Origin: Glaciecola sp. HTCC2999 | GTDB taxonomy: Bacteria; Pseudomonadota; Gammaproteobacteria; Enterobacterales; Alteromonadaceae | Length of the DNA: 64,000 nt | Reading direction: 5' to 3' | Assembly (NCBI RefSeq): GCF_000155775.1 | Contig: NZ_DS989811.1 | Coordinates: 450,437 to 514,436 of the forward strand | In this document: in pieces, positions 8,006 through 17,455 of the stretch | Layout of the letters: the number at the start of each line of letters is the position of its first letter | Position numbering within the stretch: position 1 is the stretch's first letter | The notes under the pieces: model-generated | Seen by the model: the letters and a program-made list of their open reading frames with translations, nothing else | Databases searched by the model: none | What the model was told of the DNA's origin: nothing | Program-made: the position numbers and the translations under genes

Positions 8006-9964
8006 CTGGAAATGCTCAGTTAATGAAGTTAAATAAGGCGCAAAATGTTGCCATTGATGCTGAGCATTTGGATTAATGGGTTGGCGTACTTGTTCTGCAC
8101 TTGGGGTCTTAACGTTGCGTTTTGTTTTATGAAAATCCAAGCAAGCATTTTCAAAAGGCACATTCAAAAATGCTAAGATTCGTCGTACTTGGCCTTCCAA
8201 ATCATCCACAAGTTCTTCATGTTGTACCCGGAGAATGTTCTCCCCGAAACAACTTTCCCAATGCGCCATCAGTGCAACATAGTCATCATAGTATTGACGT
8301 ATATCGGTAAGACGATAGCTAAACTCCTGACCTTCGGCAAAGAGTTGTTTAAACCCACTAAAACAGCAAGCTACAGGTTCCCGTCGTGCATCAATAATTT
8401 TTGCATTAGGAAGAATTTTTTTGATAAGTCCTAGATGGCGGAAATTATTAGGCATCTTATCAATGAACATAGGGGTGTTTTCGCTACGATGAATTTGCGT
8501 ATCCTTGATAAAAGCTTCACCCCACTGGGTGAATTGTTCAGTTTTGATACTAGCTAAATTCTCTGGGTACAGATTATCGGTTTTATAACGTCCTCCTAGC
8601 TGACGAGCGAGAGAGAGAATATTGGGTAACTCGCTTGTACCTTCAATCATCGAATGAGATGCCAGAATTTGTTCAATTAAGGTGGACCCTGCTCGCGGTA
8701 AACCCACAATAAAGATAGGCGCAGTTGAGTCACAACCTGTAGGGGGATCAGCAAACAATTGAGGTGGACAATATTGAATTTGTGCTTGCAGTTGTTGTGT
8801 GGTTTCATCAGGGTTATAACGTAATTGCTGATGTTTAAGCGTGTTACCTTGTTCATAATAGCTAAACGCTTGAGCATAATCTTGATGATCTTCAAACGCT
8901 TTTCCCAATGCAAAGCAAATATGATATTTATCAGTAGGTTGAATACCCGGGCGAGCTAACATTGTCTTCATAGTATTGATTTGTGCATCACTAAACACAA
9001 ATGTTTTAAGATTCGCAAGTGACCAATATGCATCCCCAAAATCAGGTTTGAGTTCACTCGCTTGCACATAATCAGCAATAGCTTTGTCCGGTTCGCCAAT
9101 AGTTTTATAAGCATGTCCTCGCTGCACATAAACTGCCGCATGGCTGGTTAATTCTGAAAGTACATTCGTGAAGTGGTTAATAGCGATAGCAGTATTACCA
9201 ATTGCAACACATTGATTAGCGTAAGCAAGTTCACTTAATGCATGCTTAGGATTTTCTAGATAAGTTTGCAAGGCGAGTTCATGAGCCTTAGAAAATAACT
9301 GTCTTTGTTGTAATACCTGAATCAACTCAAGTTTCAAATCAGTACTGTGGGGAGCGATGACCGTAGCATTTTCTAAAAGAATCTGAGCATCATCAAGTAT
9401 GTTGAGCTTGACTGCAATTTTCGCTAATAATCGCATACCAGGTACGTGACTCGGATTTTTTTGTAAAAACTCACGAGTAAGCGTCTCTGCTTTAGCTAAC
9501 CGACCTTCATAAAATGCACTTTGCGCTGCTAATAGGTATTTGGGTAGTGATTGGATTTCTTGGATCTTATCTTGTGCTTCTTGGACTAATTTAGGTTCAT
9601 TGATTTGACCAAACAATAACGCAAGTTGTTGCCAACTGGCGAGCAAACCAGGATGCAGTTGAACCGCCTGCTGATAGGCACTGATAGCTTCTGCAAACTT
9701 AGCTTGCGCACGATAACAATGCCCTAATTCTTGGTAGGTACGGCCATAATCTGGGTAATAAGCTTGTAGTGTATTTAAGGTATCTATCCCCTGCGAGAGA
9801 TCTTGTAAATAACGATGACAGACTGCCTTTAAGTATAATGCGCCTTGATGATCAGGAATTGCTTTAACAAGCTTATTTAAGATCTGTAAAGCGGCAGGAA
9901 ATTGCTGTGCCTTAACAAGTGCCTCAGCATCGTTGAACTGAGTGTTAACGGTGTTATTTGTCAT
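7997..9964 (-). CDS. TPR-repeat sulfotransferase
   Basis: About 655 residues. The first 350 or so are tandem tetratricopeptide repeats (for example AISAYQQAVQLHPG and AIADYVQASELKPDFGDAYW). The C-terminal 250 form a PAPS-dependent sulfotransferase domain, whose 5'-phosphosulfate-binding loop reads GLPRAGSTLIEQILASH (about residues 417-433). DARREPVACCFSGFKQ is the 3'-phosphate region. I place the start at ATG 9964. The longer open frame to 10087 runs through the terminator of the upstream receptor gene and codes for atypical sequence. The protein is probably cytoplasmic, with no signal peptide from the chosen start. The gene follows a TonB-dependent receptor on the same strand, an association seen repeatedly in marine and freshwater proteobacteria. 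The acceptor of the sulfate is unknown. Confidence 0.85.
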   Translation of the reverse strand: MTNNTVNTQFNDAEALVKAQQFPAALQILNKLVKAIPDHQGALYLKAVCHRYLQDLSQGIDTLNTLQAYYPDYGRTYQELGHCYRAQAKFAEAISAYQQAVQLHPGLLASWQQLALLFGQINEPKLVQEAQDKIQEIQSLPKYLLAAQSAFYEGRLAKAETLTREFLQKNPSHVPGMRLLAKIAVKLNILDDAQILLENATVIAPHSTDLKLELIQVLQQRQLFSKAHELALQTYLENPKHALSELAYANQCVAIGNTAIAINHFTNVLSELTSHAAVYVQRGHAYKTIGEPDKAIADYVQASELKPDFGDAYWSLANLKTFVFSDAQINTMKTMLARPGIQPTDKYHICFALGKAFEDHQDYAQAFSYYEQGNTLKHQQLRYNPDETTQQLQAQIQYCPPQLFADPPTGCDSTAPIFIVGLPRAGSTLIEQILASHSMIEGTSELPNILSLARQLGGRYKTDNLYPENLASIKTEQFTQWGEAFIKDTQIHRSENTPMFIDKMPNNFRHLGLIKKILPNAKIIDARREPVACCFSGFKQLFAEGQEFSYRLTDIRQYYDDYVALMAHWESCFGENILRVQHEELVDDLEGQVRRILAFLNVPFENACLDFHKTKRNVKTPSAEQVRQPINPNAQHQWQHFAPYLTSLTEHFQSD

Positions 9965-10030
9965 GGGGGGGCCGTTGTTCCTAAATGCCGCAATGCGATG
10001 CAAAATATGATTATACAAAATATTGACCGG

Positions 10031-10062
10031 AAAAAAAAATCCCTGCACGTTAAATGCAGGGA
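10031..10062 (-). terminator. Rho-independent terminator of the TonB receptor gene
   Basis: On the minus strand ATCCCTGCA and TGCAGGGAT form a perfect 9-bp stem with a 7-base loop, followed by nine T. It separates the receptor from the sulfotransferase gene, so the latter needs read-through or its own promoter. Confidence 0.9.
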
Positions 10063-10104
10063 TATTGTTCATTGACATGCAAAACATGTCTACACAGAGT
10101 GTGC

Positions 10105-12585
10105 TTAGTAATACGTGTAATTAACACTCATACCAATCGTACGCGGACGGTTAGTACTAATACGTTTAATATCATCTTGGTCATTAATGAACAATGTGGC
10201 ACGCTCATCAGTGATGTTGTCGATATAAAACTTCACACGCCACGCATCTTTAGTCACACCAATGTTAGCGTTAAGGATCTGATAGCTGTCTTGTTCTTCA
10301 CGCTCTGCAGCAACGATTGAGCTGTAGCTCTTTGCAGCATGTTGAAGGGCAAGCTGCCAATCCATGTCCATATCATTGTATTCCCAATCATAACGCACAC
10401 GGACATTACCTTGAACTTTTGGCGTCACTGGTAACGTAGAACCAATTGGGGCAAGTTCGATAACTTGCGCTTTCGTTGCCGTTAACTCAGTATCATTAAA
10501 TGAGAAAGCACCGTAAATGGTTAAATTATCCGTCGCAATATATTCAAAATCAGTTTCTAAGCCCATGATTTTAGAATCAGCTGCATTTTCGATAAAGGTT
10601 AAGATAGAAACGTTTTCAGGATCAAAACGAGACGTCTGCATATTCGTCCAATCGATATAGTACATATTACCGTTGAAACGTAAGCTTTGGTCAAGTAGCA
10701 ATGATTTCCAACCAAACTCATAGTTTGTCACTTCATCAGTTTGGTAGGTAACACTTACGGTTGGGAAATCAGGGTTGGTAGATGCAACACCACCACCACG
10801 GTTAAAACCACCTGGACGGAAACCTTCTGAATATGTGGCGTAATATAAAATTTCACGTGTTGCTTGGTAAGCAAGACTGAACTTAGGGATCACATCACTT
10901 TCGCTTAATGGCTCAGTAGAGTGACCACCCGAAAGGTCATAATCACGCCCGCCATCGGTATCTAATGAACCTTGGAAAATACCAGCTGCAAAATTAGAAG
11001 AACCCGTATAATCTGTTTCTAAATCATACCAGCGCAGACCTAATGTCGCTGATAGTTTATCGGTTAGCGCATAGGTTGCTTCACCAAATACTGCGATTTG
11101 CTCTTCACTGCGAGTGATGTCGTTAAAGAACGCAACACCAGGATTACGTGTATTTGGATTGATGCTATTCGCTGTGCTGATAGGTGCATTTTGTGCAAAA
11201 CCTAATTCAACTACCGCAGGGTAAATATAGTCATCTAACGTTTTAATTTCTACGTCATCATAATAAATACCCGCTGTCACACTTAAACGGTCAGATAAAT
11301 CGGTTGAGAAACGGAGTTCTTGCGTTAAACGTGTATGATCTTGTTTGCCCTGGAAACCTTTGGTCGGGTCTTTACATTCACGATTTTCTGTGATGAATTC
11401 AGGAGAAATGTTGTAGTTCACGACATAGTTAGGGTTCGTGTAGGTACACGTATAATAAGCTATATAACCACCAGAGTTATTATAACCAGTATAGTCAATT
11501 GACTGTTCTACTTCACGATCTAGGAAGGCGCCGGCATACACTATATCTAGGTCGCCAATTTTACCTTCTAAAACTAATGAGGTTAAATCAACATCATCTT
11601 CTAATGAGTCTGGGAAATAACGCTCAACCTGTAAATCACCCACTTCAGGATCATAATCGAATACACCGTCTGCGCCTAATGACTGTGTGGTGTGCTGCAA
11701 TAATAATGACCATGAATCATTGATAAAATATTTCAGACCAAAACGACCACCTTGGTAAAAGCTATCGTTAAAATCGTCTTCTACTAAGGCTTGGTTAGAC
11801 ACACTTTCATAAGTGGCATCTGGACCCAAATCAATCGCTGAAGCTGCGTTAATTGCTGGGTCAGTGGTAAATGAACCGGCGACATTATCAATATAACCAC
11901 CACGGTTTACACTGTACATCGCTGCACGGAAAGCCAAATCATCTGATAATGGAATATTGATGAAACCTTCTGCAGAAGTACTCATTTCTCCGTGTTTAGT
12001 TGACTCTAAACGGCTACTAAAGCCAGCTTCAAAATCACTAGTTGGTTTATTTGTAATATAACGGATCGTACCGGCTTGTGAACTGGCACCAAATAATGTG
12101 CCTTGTGGCCCTGGTAATACTTCAATACGCTCTAAATCAGTTGCGTATAAGTCTAAGTTACGACCTGGAGCGGTAACGGGTTGCTCATCAACATATAAAG
12201 CAACGTTGGGCATAGTACCTTGAGCACCAGATAACATGACAGTGATAGGTTGGATCGCCATACCACGGATAAAAATATCAGATTGACCCGGCCCACGACC
12301 ACCTAAAGTGATATTTGGCACATAACGAGCGAAATCGTCAAAATTACTGATGTTTTGTTCTTTTAAAGCTTCACCGTTTAGCGCTTGAACAGCGACAGGA
12401 GTGCTTTGAATATTTTGCGAACGTTTAGTTGCGGTGACTTCAATCGTTTCTATTTTTTGTTGTTCGGCTGCATTGGCAAACGCAGTTGAAGTAATGATAG
12501 GTTGTGTTAAAGCTAATGCCGAACATACTGCAAAGGCTAATTTTGAAGGGTTTGGTAGGCTGTGATTGCCTATATTCTGTTTCAT
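10105..12585 (-). CDS. TonB-dependent outer-membrane receptor
   Basis: 826 residues with an N-terminal signal peptide (hydrophobic segment about 18-36, ending AFANA). The TonB-box region IETIEVTATKRSQNIQ leads into a plug domain (about 55-165) with NFDDFARYVPNI, IFIRGM and the plug end VLPGPQGTLFGASSQAGTIRYIT. A 22-strand barrel ends in an aromatic residue (VNYTYY). The VTATKR-type start and the plug sequence put it in the large family that includes siderophore, vitamin and organic-nutrient receptors of marine bacteria. The substrate cannot be told from sequence. A strong terminator follows, and a TPR-sulfotransferase lies downstream on the same strand. The 274-base gap upstream is shared with a divergent BCCT carrier. 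Confidence 0.93.
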   Translation of the reverse strand: MKQNIGNHSLPNPSKLAFAVCSALALTQPIITSTAFANAAEQQKIETIEVTATKRSQNIQSTPVAVQALNGEALKEQNISNFDDFARYVPNITLGGRGPGQSDIFIRGMAIQPITVMLSGAQGTMPNVALYVDEQPVTAPGRNLDLYATDLERIEVLPGPQGTLFGASSQAGTIRYITNKPTSDFEAGFSSRLESTKHGEMSTSAEGFINIPLSDDLAFRAAMYSVNRGGYIDNVAGSFTTDPAINAASAIDLGPDATYESVSNQALVEDDFNDSFYQGGRFGLKYFINDSWSLLLQHTTQSLGADGVFDYDPEVGDLQVERYFPDSLEDDVDLTSLVLEGKIGDLDIVYAGAFLDREVEQSIDYTGYNNSGGYIAYYTCTYTNPNYVVNYNISPEFITENRECKDPTKGFQGKQDHTRLTQELRFSTDLSDRLSVTAGIYYDDVEIKTLDDYIYPAVVELGFAQNAPISTANSINPNTRNPGVAFFNDITRSEEQIAVFGEATYALTDKLSATLGLRWYDLETDYTGSSNFAAGIFQGSLDTDGGRDYDLSGGHSTEPLSESDVIPKFSLAYQATREILYYATYSEGFRPGGFNRGGGVASTNPDFPTVSVTYQTDEVTNYEFGWKSLLLDQSLRFNGNMYYIDWTNMQTSRFDPENVSILTFIENAADSKIMGLETDFEYIATDNLTIYGAFSFNDTELTATKAQVIELAPIGSTLPVTPKVQGNVRVRYDWEYNDMDMDWQLALQHAAKSYSSIVAAEREEQDSYQILNANIGVTKDAWRVKFYIDNITDERATLFINDQDDIKRISTNRPRTIGMSVNYTYY

Positions 12586-12859
12586 TTAAGTACCAAATAG
12601 TTTGAGTTGAAGTTATATTTTCGATATCTAGGATACGGATTTGTTTAGAAAATGCAAATTTAGATAGTGTACGAATTATCTGTATTGTAATTATACGGGT
12701 GAGTTTGTCTTGTAGTAGCGATTAGTCTTATATAATTAATAGTTTGTTTTTTAAACATTAAAAGATGTTTTCAAGGATTATACGAGTATTAGTTGCTAAA
12801 AAAACGTCATAGCGTCAAAATAGAGATTGTTTATTAATATAATGTATAGAAAGTAGTTA

Positions 12860-14830
12860 ATGATAAAAATTCCAACAATTAGTTTTAATGCTAATAAACT
12901 GAATAGAGGCGTATTTGCTAGTGCTAGTTTAGTGATATTTTTACTAGTCGGGATCACGGTACTATTTCCAGAATACATGGAAGCGTTATTTAGTGAGCTG
13001 CAGAAAACGTTGATTAATACTGCAGGATGGTTTTATGTGCTATCTGTAGCAGGAATTCTGGTTGCTGTTGTGTATTTATGCGTGTCACGACATGGACATA
13101 TTAAGTTAGGTCCCGATCATGCTGAAGCTGACTACAGTCAATTAAGCTGGCTGGCGATGTTATTTTCAGCTGGAATGGGGATCGGACTTATGTTCTTTGG
13201 TGTAGCAGAGCCGGTCATGCATTATGTCGCTCCGCCAACAGCGGATCCTTATTCCGTAGAAGCAACACGTGAAGCTTTGAAAATGACATTTTTCCATTGG
13301 GGCTTACATGGTTGGGCCATTTATGCTGTTGTTGCGCTGATCCTTGCTTATTTTTCGTTTCGTCATAATTTACCATTAACATTGCGCTCTGCATTCCATC
13401 CTTTAATTGGTGATAAAATTCACACATGGCGTGGTGATATTATCGATACATTTGCTGTAATAAGTACCATATTTGGGGTCACAACGAGCCTGGGTTTTGG
13501 TGTCATGCAAATCAATTCAGGTCTTAATTATTTGTTTGACATTGAGGTGGCTCAAAGTGTTCAGTTAATGATTATTGTTTTCATCATAGCGTTGGCACTT
13601 ATTTCTGTTTGTAGTGGGCTGGATAAAGGCATTAAACGTTTATCACAATTAAATATGTTAATGGCAGTAGGGTTATTACTGTTTGTGTTAATTGCCGGAC
13701 CGAGTATCTTTTTACTTCAAGCATTAGTCCAGAATACCGGCGCTTATTTATCCGATATTGTGCATAATACGTTTAACTTATTTGCTTATCAAAAAACGGA
13801 TTGGCTAGGTGGTTGGACTATTTTCTATTGGGCTTGGTGGCTAGCCTGGTCACCATTTGTAGGAATGTTTATTGCGCGAATTTCACGAGGTCGAACGATA
13901 CGTGAGTTTTTGATTGGTGTGTTATTTATACCATCAGGCTTCACATTTGCTTGGATGACCTTTTTTGGCAATAGTGCGATTGATTTAATTCATGTTCAAG
14001 GGGTGACTCAATTAGCCGATACGGTTGCGGCAGATTCATCATTGGCATTATTTGCCTTTTTAGAAAGTTTACCTTTTTCTCAAATTGTCTCCTTCATTGG
14101 ATTAATCATGGTCATCATATTTTTTGTGACATCATGTGATTCTGGGGCAATGGTTGTTGATATGCTATCGAGTTATGGCGAGAACAATACACCACTATGG
14201 CAGCGCTTTTACTGGACCTTAGGCATAGGTGTGGTGGCGACTATATTATTATTAAATGGTGGATTATCTGCGTTACAAACGATGTCGATTGTCAGCGCGT
14301 TACCGTTTACGGTGGTACTAATTGTTGCTATTTATGGGATGTTTACAGCATTGCGTATTGAATCAACCAAACAACAATCGATGAATGTCGCTATGCAGTC
14401 TCCCACTACGAGTTCCGGCGATTGGCGTCAACGTTTAGCAACGATTGTGAATTTCCCATCTAAAAGTAAAGTGTTATTATTTTTAAATAAGAAAGTAGAG
14501 CCTGCATTGCAACAGGTCTCGAGTGAACTCAATAATAACCACATTGCGACGGCTATTACCACAGAGACAGATCGTGTTATATTGACAGTCAGTCATGTGG
14601 AACAGCCTGATTTTATTTATGCTGTGCGTGCTCGAACTCATTTGCAACCTGATTTGTTAGAAGAAAACGGCGAGCAACAGGATGAAGAGCAGAGTTATTA
14701 CCGCGCCGAGGTGCATTTAGCCGAAGGCGGGCAGGGCTATGATATTATGAGCTGGTCCGAAGATTGTATTATTAATGATGTTGTTGAGCAGTATCAAAAG
14801 CACGTCCATTTCCTTCACTTATTAAAATAA
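12860..14830 (+). CDS. BCCT-family transporter, BetT-like (choline/betaine type)
   Basis: A 656-residue inner-membrane carrier. Twelve helices span about residues 15-500. The BCCT signatures are visible: GMGIGLMFFGVAEPVMHY, HWGLHGWAIYA and FYWAWWLAWSPFVGMFIARI. The cytoplasmic tail of about 150 residues (from 505) resembles the C-terminal domain of E. coli BetT, which modulates osmotic activation, and makes the protein longer than substrate-only BCCTs such as CaiT. Choline, glycine betaine or a related quaternary amine is the likely substrate (family inference); no choline-oxidation genes are nearby. A MarR regulator starts 14 bases downstream and is surely co-transcribed. The start ATG has only a weak AAGTAG ribosome-binding site. 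Confidence 0.9.
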   Translation: MIKIPTISFNANKLNRGVFASASLVIFLLVGITVLFPEYMEALFSELQKTLINTAGWFYVLSVAGILVAVVYLCVSRHGHIKLGPDHAEADYSQLSWLAMLFSAGMGIGLMFFGVAEPVMHYVAPPTADPYSVEATREALKMTFFHWGLHGWAIYAVVALILAYFSFRHNLPLTLRSAFHPLIGDKIHTWRGDIIDTFAVISTIFGVTTSLGFGVMQINSGLNYLFDIEVAQSVQLMIIVFIIALALISVCSGLDKGIKRLSQLNMLMAVGLLLFVLIAGPSIFLLQALVQNTGAYLSDIVHNTFNLFAYQKTDWLGGWTIFYWAWWLAWSPFVGMFIARISRGRTIREFLIGVLFIPSGFTFAWMTFFGNSAIDLIHVQGVTQLADTVAADSSLALFAFLESLPFSQIVSFIGLIMVIIFFVTSCDSGAMVVDMLSSYGENNTPLWQRFYWTLGIGVVATILLLNGGLSALQTMSIVSALPFTVVLIVAIYGMFTALRIESTKQQSMNVAMQSPTTSSGDWRQRLATIVNFPSKSKVLLFLNKKVEPALQQVSSELNNNHIATAITTETDRVILTVSHVEQPDFIYAVRARTHLQPDLLEENGEQQDEEQSYYRAEVHLAEGGQGYDIMSWSEDCIINDVVEQYQKHVHFLHLLK

Positions 14831-14844
14831 GAGTATTTCCTGAC

Positions 14845-15330
14845 ATGCAAAAAGATGAAGAATTATTAGTTGCCTTGCGCAAAGTGATACGCGCGATCGA
14901 TATGCGCTCTAAAGAGTTGAGTCGAGATGTTGGATTAACCGGGCCCCAGTTAATTGTATTGCAACAAGTTGGTAAGCACCCTGGTATTATGGTGAAACAG
15001 ATTGCGGAAAGTATTACGTTGTCTCCAGCGACCGTGACGAGTATTTTGGACCGAATGGAATCACGCGGTCATGTGAATCGTGTGCGCAGCACGAAAGATA
15101 AGCGCAAGGTGGGTGTATTTTTGACGGATGCAGGACAATTATTATTAGATAAGGCGCCTTTACCTTTACAAGAACATTTTTTAAATCGCTTCAACAGTTT
15201 AGAAGAATGGGAGCAATCGCAAATGGTGGCTACCATGCAACGTATTGCGACGATGATGGATGCGCAAAAATTAGATGCTGCACCTGTATTAGAAGTAGGA
15301 AGTTTAGTCAGTAGTACAGCAGAGCACTAA
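14845..15330 (+). CDS. MarR-family transcriptional regulator
   Basis: 161 residues with the winged-helix core of MarR proteins: GPQLIVLQQVGKHPGIMVKQ (helix 2-3), SPATVTSILDRMESRGHV (recognition helix, about 55-75) and the wing RSTKDKRKVGVFLTDAG. Located 14 bases after the BCCT carrier in the same operon, so it most plausibly controls that carrier and itself in response to a ligand, perhaps the transported compound. BetI-type choline regulators belong to TetR, so this is a different scheme. The stop codon sits in the loop of a hairpin that probably ends the transcript. Confidence 0.88.
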   Translation: MQKDEELLVALRKVIRAIDMRSKELSRDVGLTGPQLIVLQQVGKHPGIMVKQIAESITLSPATVTSILDRMESRGHVNRVRSTKDKRKVGVFLTDAGQLLLDKAPLPLQEHFLNRFNSLEEWEQSQMVATMQRIATMMDAQKLDAAPVLEVGSLVSSTAEH

Positions 15331-15339
15331 TGCTCTGCT
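15318..15339 (+). terminator. Hairpin at the end of marR, probable terminator
   Basis: AGCAGAGCA and TGCTCTGCT form a perfect 9-bp stem with a 4-base loop that contains the marR stop codon. No clear T run follows, so termination would be weak, but it lies between convergent genes. Confidence 0.5.
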
Positions 15340-15361
15340 AGTTAATTGACGCAATCTTAAT

Positions 15362-16222
15362 TTAGATAACACCTAATTCAGTTAAGCGTTCATGCAGGTA
15401 ACTTTTTGCCGTATGGCGTCCAGATAAGACGACGTCAGGGCGAGGATGTAAGAATAAAGGTAAGGAAATCCGAGATTTACTCATATCAGCTCCCTTAGGG
15501 TTAATGACTCGATGAGACGTCGACGGAAAATAGCCGCCGGATGCTTCTTGTAACATATCCCCAATATTTATGATCAAATAGCCAAAATCACTCGGAACAT
15601 CGGCCCATTGTCCATCTTTTAGCTGGACTTGCAGACCCGGTTCATTCGCCGCTGGTAAGATAGTAATCAGGTTAATATCTTCATGAGCCGCGGCGCGAAT
15701 GGCACCAGCCTCTTCATCACCTGCTAGTGGCGGGTAATGCAACACACGTAATAATGTTTGATCTGAGCCGTTGATCATATTGGATAAAGGCTCTTGATAT
15801 CTCGCTGCGACATCTGGCGGTGATAAGGCTTCTATCCATCCCAATAATTCTGAAGCAAAGGCTGTGGTTTGTTGATAATAATTATCTAATTGTGGCTGAT
15901 GTGTTGCAGGGCACTGTCCCCATGGATAATAGTGGAAATACTCTTTGATGTCTTTTTGAGTAAAGCCTTTGGCAGTTTCAGAGATGCGCGCAGGGAAAAA
16001 ACCATCTTGAGTGCCTTTATTGTATAAGTGATGCTCTTTAGTGGCCGAGTCTTGGTTAAACCACCCTTGCCATGTGTCATAAATAGCTTGCACTGATGCT
16101 TGATCAATGGGGTGATTTTTTAATACACCAAACCCCGTCTCACGAAGTGATTGTACAAATTTTTCTTTTGCATCATCTGCTTGATAATCAACAGCTTCTA
16201 AGGTGACTTGACTCATCAACAT
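15362..16222 (-). CDS. Isopenicillin-N-synthase-like 2-oxoglutarate/Fe(II) dioxygenase
   Basis: 286 residues with the IPNS-family fold: a DIOX_N-type N-terminal part (about 5-110) and a 2OG-Fe(II) core. The iron ligands are His and Asp in AAHEDINLITIL (about residues 179 and 181) and the distal His in STSHRVINP (about 236). The Arg of SRISLPLFLHP (about 251) fits the 2-oxoglutarate or substrate-carboxylate site. It is the last gene of a tight operon, 9 bases after nupC, which itself follows a uridine kinase by 15 bases. That context suggests a nucleoside- or nucleobase-related substrate, as for fungal thymine 7-hydroxylase and pyrimidine deoxynucleoside dioxygenase, which are IPNS relatives. 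This is inference. ATG at 16222 or 16216 could be the start; an AAGGA site lies just upstream. Confidence 0.85.
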   Translation of the reverse strand: MLMSQVTLEAVDYQADDAKEKFVQSLRETGFGVLKNHPIDQASVQAIYDTWQGWFNQDSATKEHHLYNKGTQDGFFPARISETAKGFTQKDIKEYFHYYPWGQCPATHQPQLDNYYQQTTAFASELLGWIEALSPPDVAARYQEPLSNMINGSDQTLLRVLHYPPLAGDEEAGAIRAAAHEDINLITILPAANEPGLQVQLKDGQWADVPSDFGYLIINIGDMLQEASGGYFPSTSHRVINPKGADMSKSRISLPLFLHPRPDVVLSGRHTAKSYLHERLTELGVI

Positions 16223-16231
16223 AGTCCTTCA

Positions 16232-17440
16232 TTAAAATGACAAAAATAAACCGGCTAGGGCGGCAGACATTAAGTTTGCTAAAGTGGCAGCACATACCGC
16301 TTTGAGTCCTAAACGCGCGATATCTTTGCGGCGACTTGGTGCCATTGCTCCTAATCCTCCCATCAAAATCGCGATGGAGGAGAAGTTAGCAAATCCGCAC
16401 AGTGCAAATGTAATGATTGCTTGAGACTTTACTGAAAGCTGATCAGACATTTCCACAAAGTTTAAATACGCGACGAATTCATTGACCACTATTTTTTGTC
16501 CAATAAAACTTCCGGCAATTTGTGCCTCTGACCAGTCTACGCCAATAGCCCATGCAATAGGTGCCATAAGATAACCAAGAATTTGTTCAAACGTGAGGTT
16601 TTCAAGGCCAAATAAATTGCCAGTCCAACCAATAATCCCATTAATGAGTGCGATTAAAGCCACAAATGCTAAGAGCATCGCGCCGACATTGAGTGCCAGT
16701 TGTAAACCGGATGAAGCACCTGAAGCCGCGGCGTCAAAGATATTGGCATAAGAAGTATCTTCGCCATCAACTTGTGTTAAATCGTTATTCGGCGTGTCCA
16801 CTTCAGGTACCATGATTTTGGCCATCAATAAGCCGGCAGGCGCTGCCATAAAACTCGCGGCGAGTAGATATTTAAGCTCGACTCCAATACCCGCATAACC
16901 GGCCATAATAGAACCCGCAATTGATGCTAATCCACCGACCATGACAGCAAATAGCTCAGATTGAGTCATTTTGGGAATAAAGGGTCGCACGATGAGTGGT
17001 GCTTCAGTTTGGCCTACAAATATATTTGCTGCCGCGGACATGGATTCAGGGCGACTGGTACCTAAGACTTTTTGTAATCCGCCACCAATGATGTTGATGA
17101 TGAACTTCATGATGCCTAAATGGTATAGCACGGTAATCAACGCTGAGAAAAAGATAATGACGGGCAGGACGTTAAAGGCAAAGATAAATCCCAAGGACTT
17201 ATTACCAACAGACCCAAATACAAAATTGATACCTTCATCAGCATAAGCAATAACGCCAGCTACAAAGTCAGTTATTGCTAACAACGCTGCGATACCTGGT
17301 TCAAAATAAAGAACAAATAATGCGATCAGCACTTGGATTACGAATGCGCCTCCAACGGTACGCCAATTGATGGCTTGTTTGTTATTGCTAAGCGCAAATG
17401 CAATTGCTAGAAGAGCAATGACACCGAAGATTCCAGTCAT
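16232..17440 (-). CDS. nupC: Concentrative nucleoside transporter (NupC family)
   Basis: 402 residues, polytopic. CNT-family signatures are clear: [25 protein letters not shown] (quoted in part; about 145-170), [18 protein letters not shown], and [14 protein letters not shown] with [13 protein letters not shown] near the end. It imports nucleosides across the inner membrane with H+ or Na+; many marine CNTs use sodium. It lies between udk (15 bases upstream) and the dioxygenase (9 bases downstream) in one operon, consistent with uptake followed by phosphorylation of pyrimidine nucleosides. Confidence 0.92.
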   Translation of the reverse strand: MTGIFGVIALLAIAFALSNNKQAINWRTVGGAFVIQVLIALFVLYFEPGIAALLAITDFVAGVIAYADEGINFVFGSVGNKSLGFIFAFNVLPVIIFFSALITVLYHLGIMKFIINIIGGGLQKVLGTSRPESMSAAANIFVGQTEAPLIVRPFIPKMTQSELFAVMVGGLASIAGSIMAGYAGIGVELKYLLAASFMAAPAGLLMAKIMVPEVDTPNNDLTQVDGEDTSYANIFDAAASGASSGLQLALNVGAMLLAFVALIALINGIIGWTGNLFGLENLTFEQILGYLMAPIAWAIGVDWSEAQIAGSFIGQKIVVNEFVAYLNFVEMSDQLSVKSQAIITFALCGFANFSSIAILMGGLGAMAPSRRKDIARLGLKAVCAATLANLMSAALAGLFLSF

Positions 17441-17455
17441 ATTAACAGCCTTTAA

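Noticed and set aside
9965-10087. N-terminal extension of the sulfotransferase frame
   Set aside because: It runs through the receptor's terminator and T tract and codes for atypical residues; ATG 9964 gives a normal TPR start.
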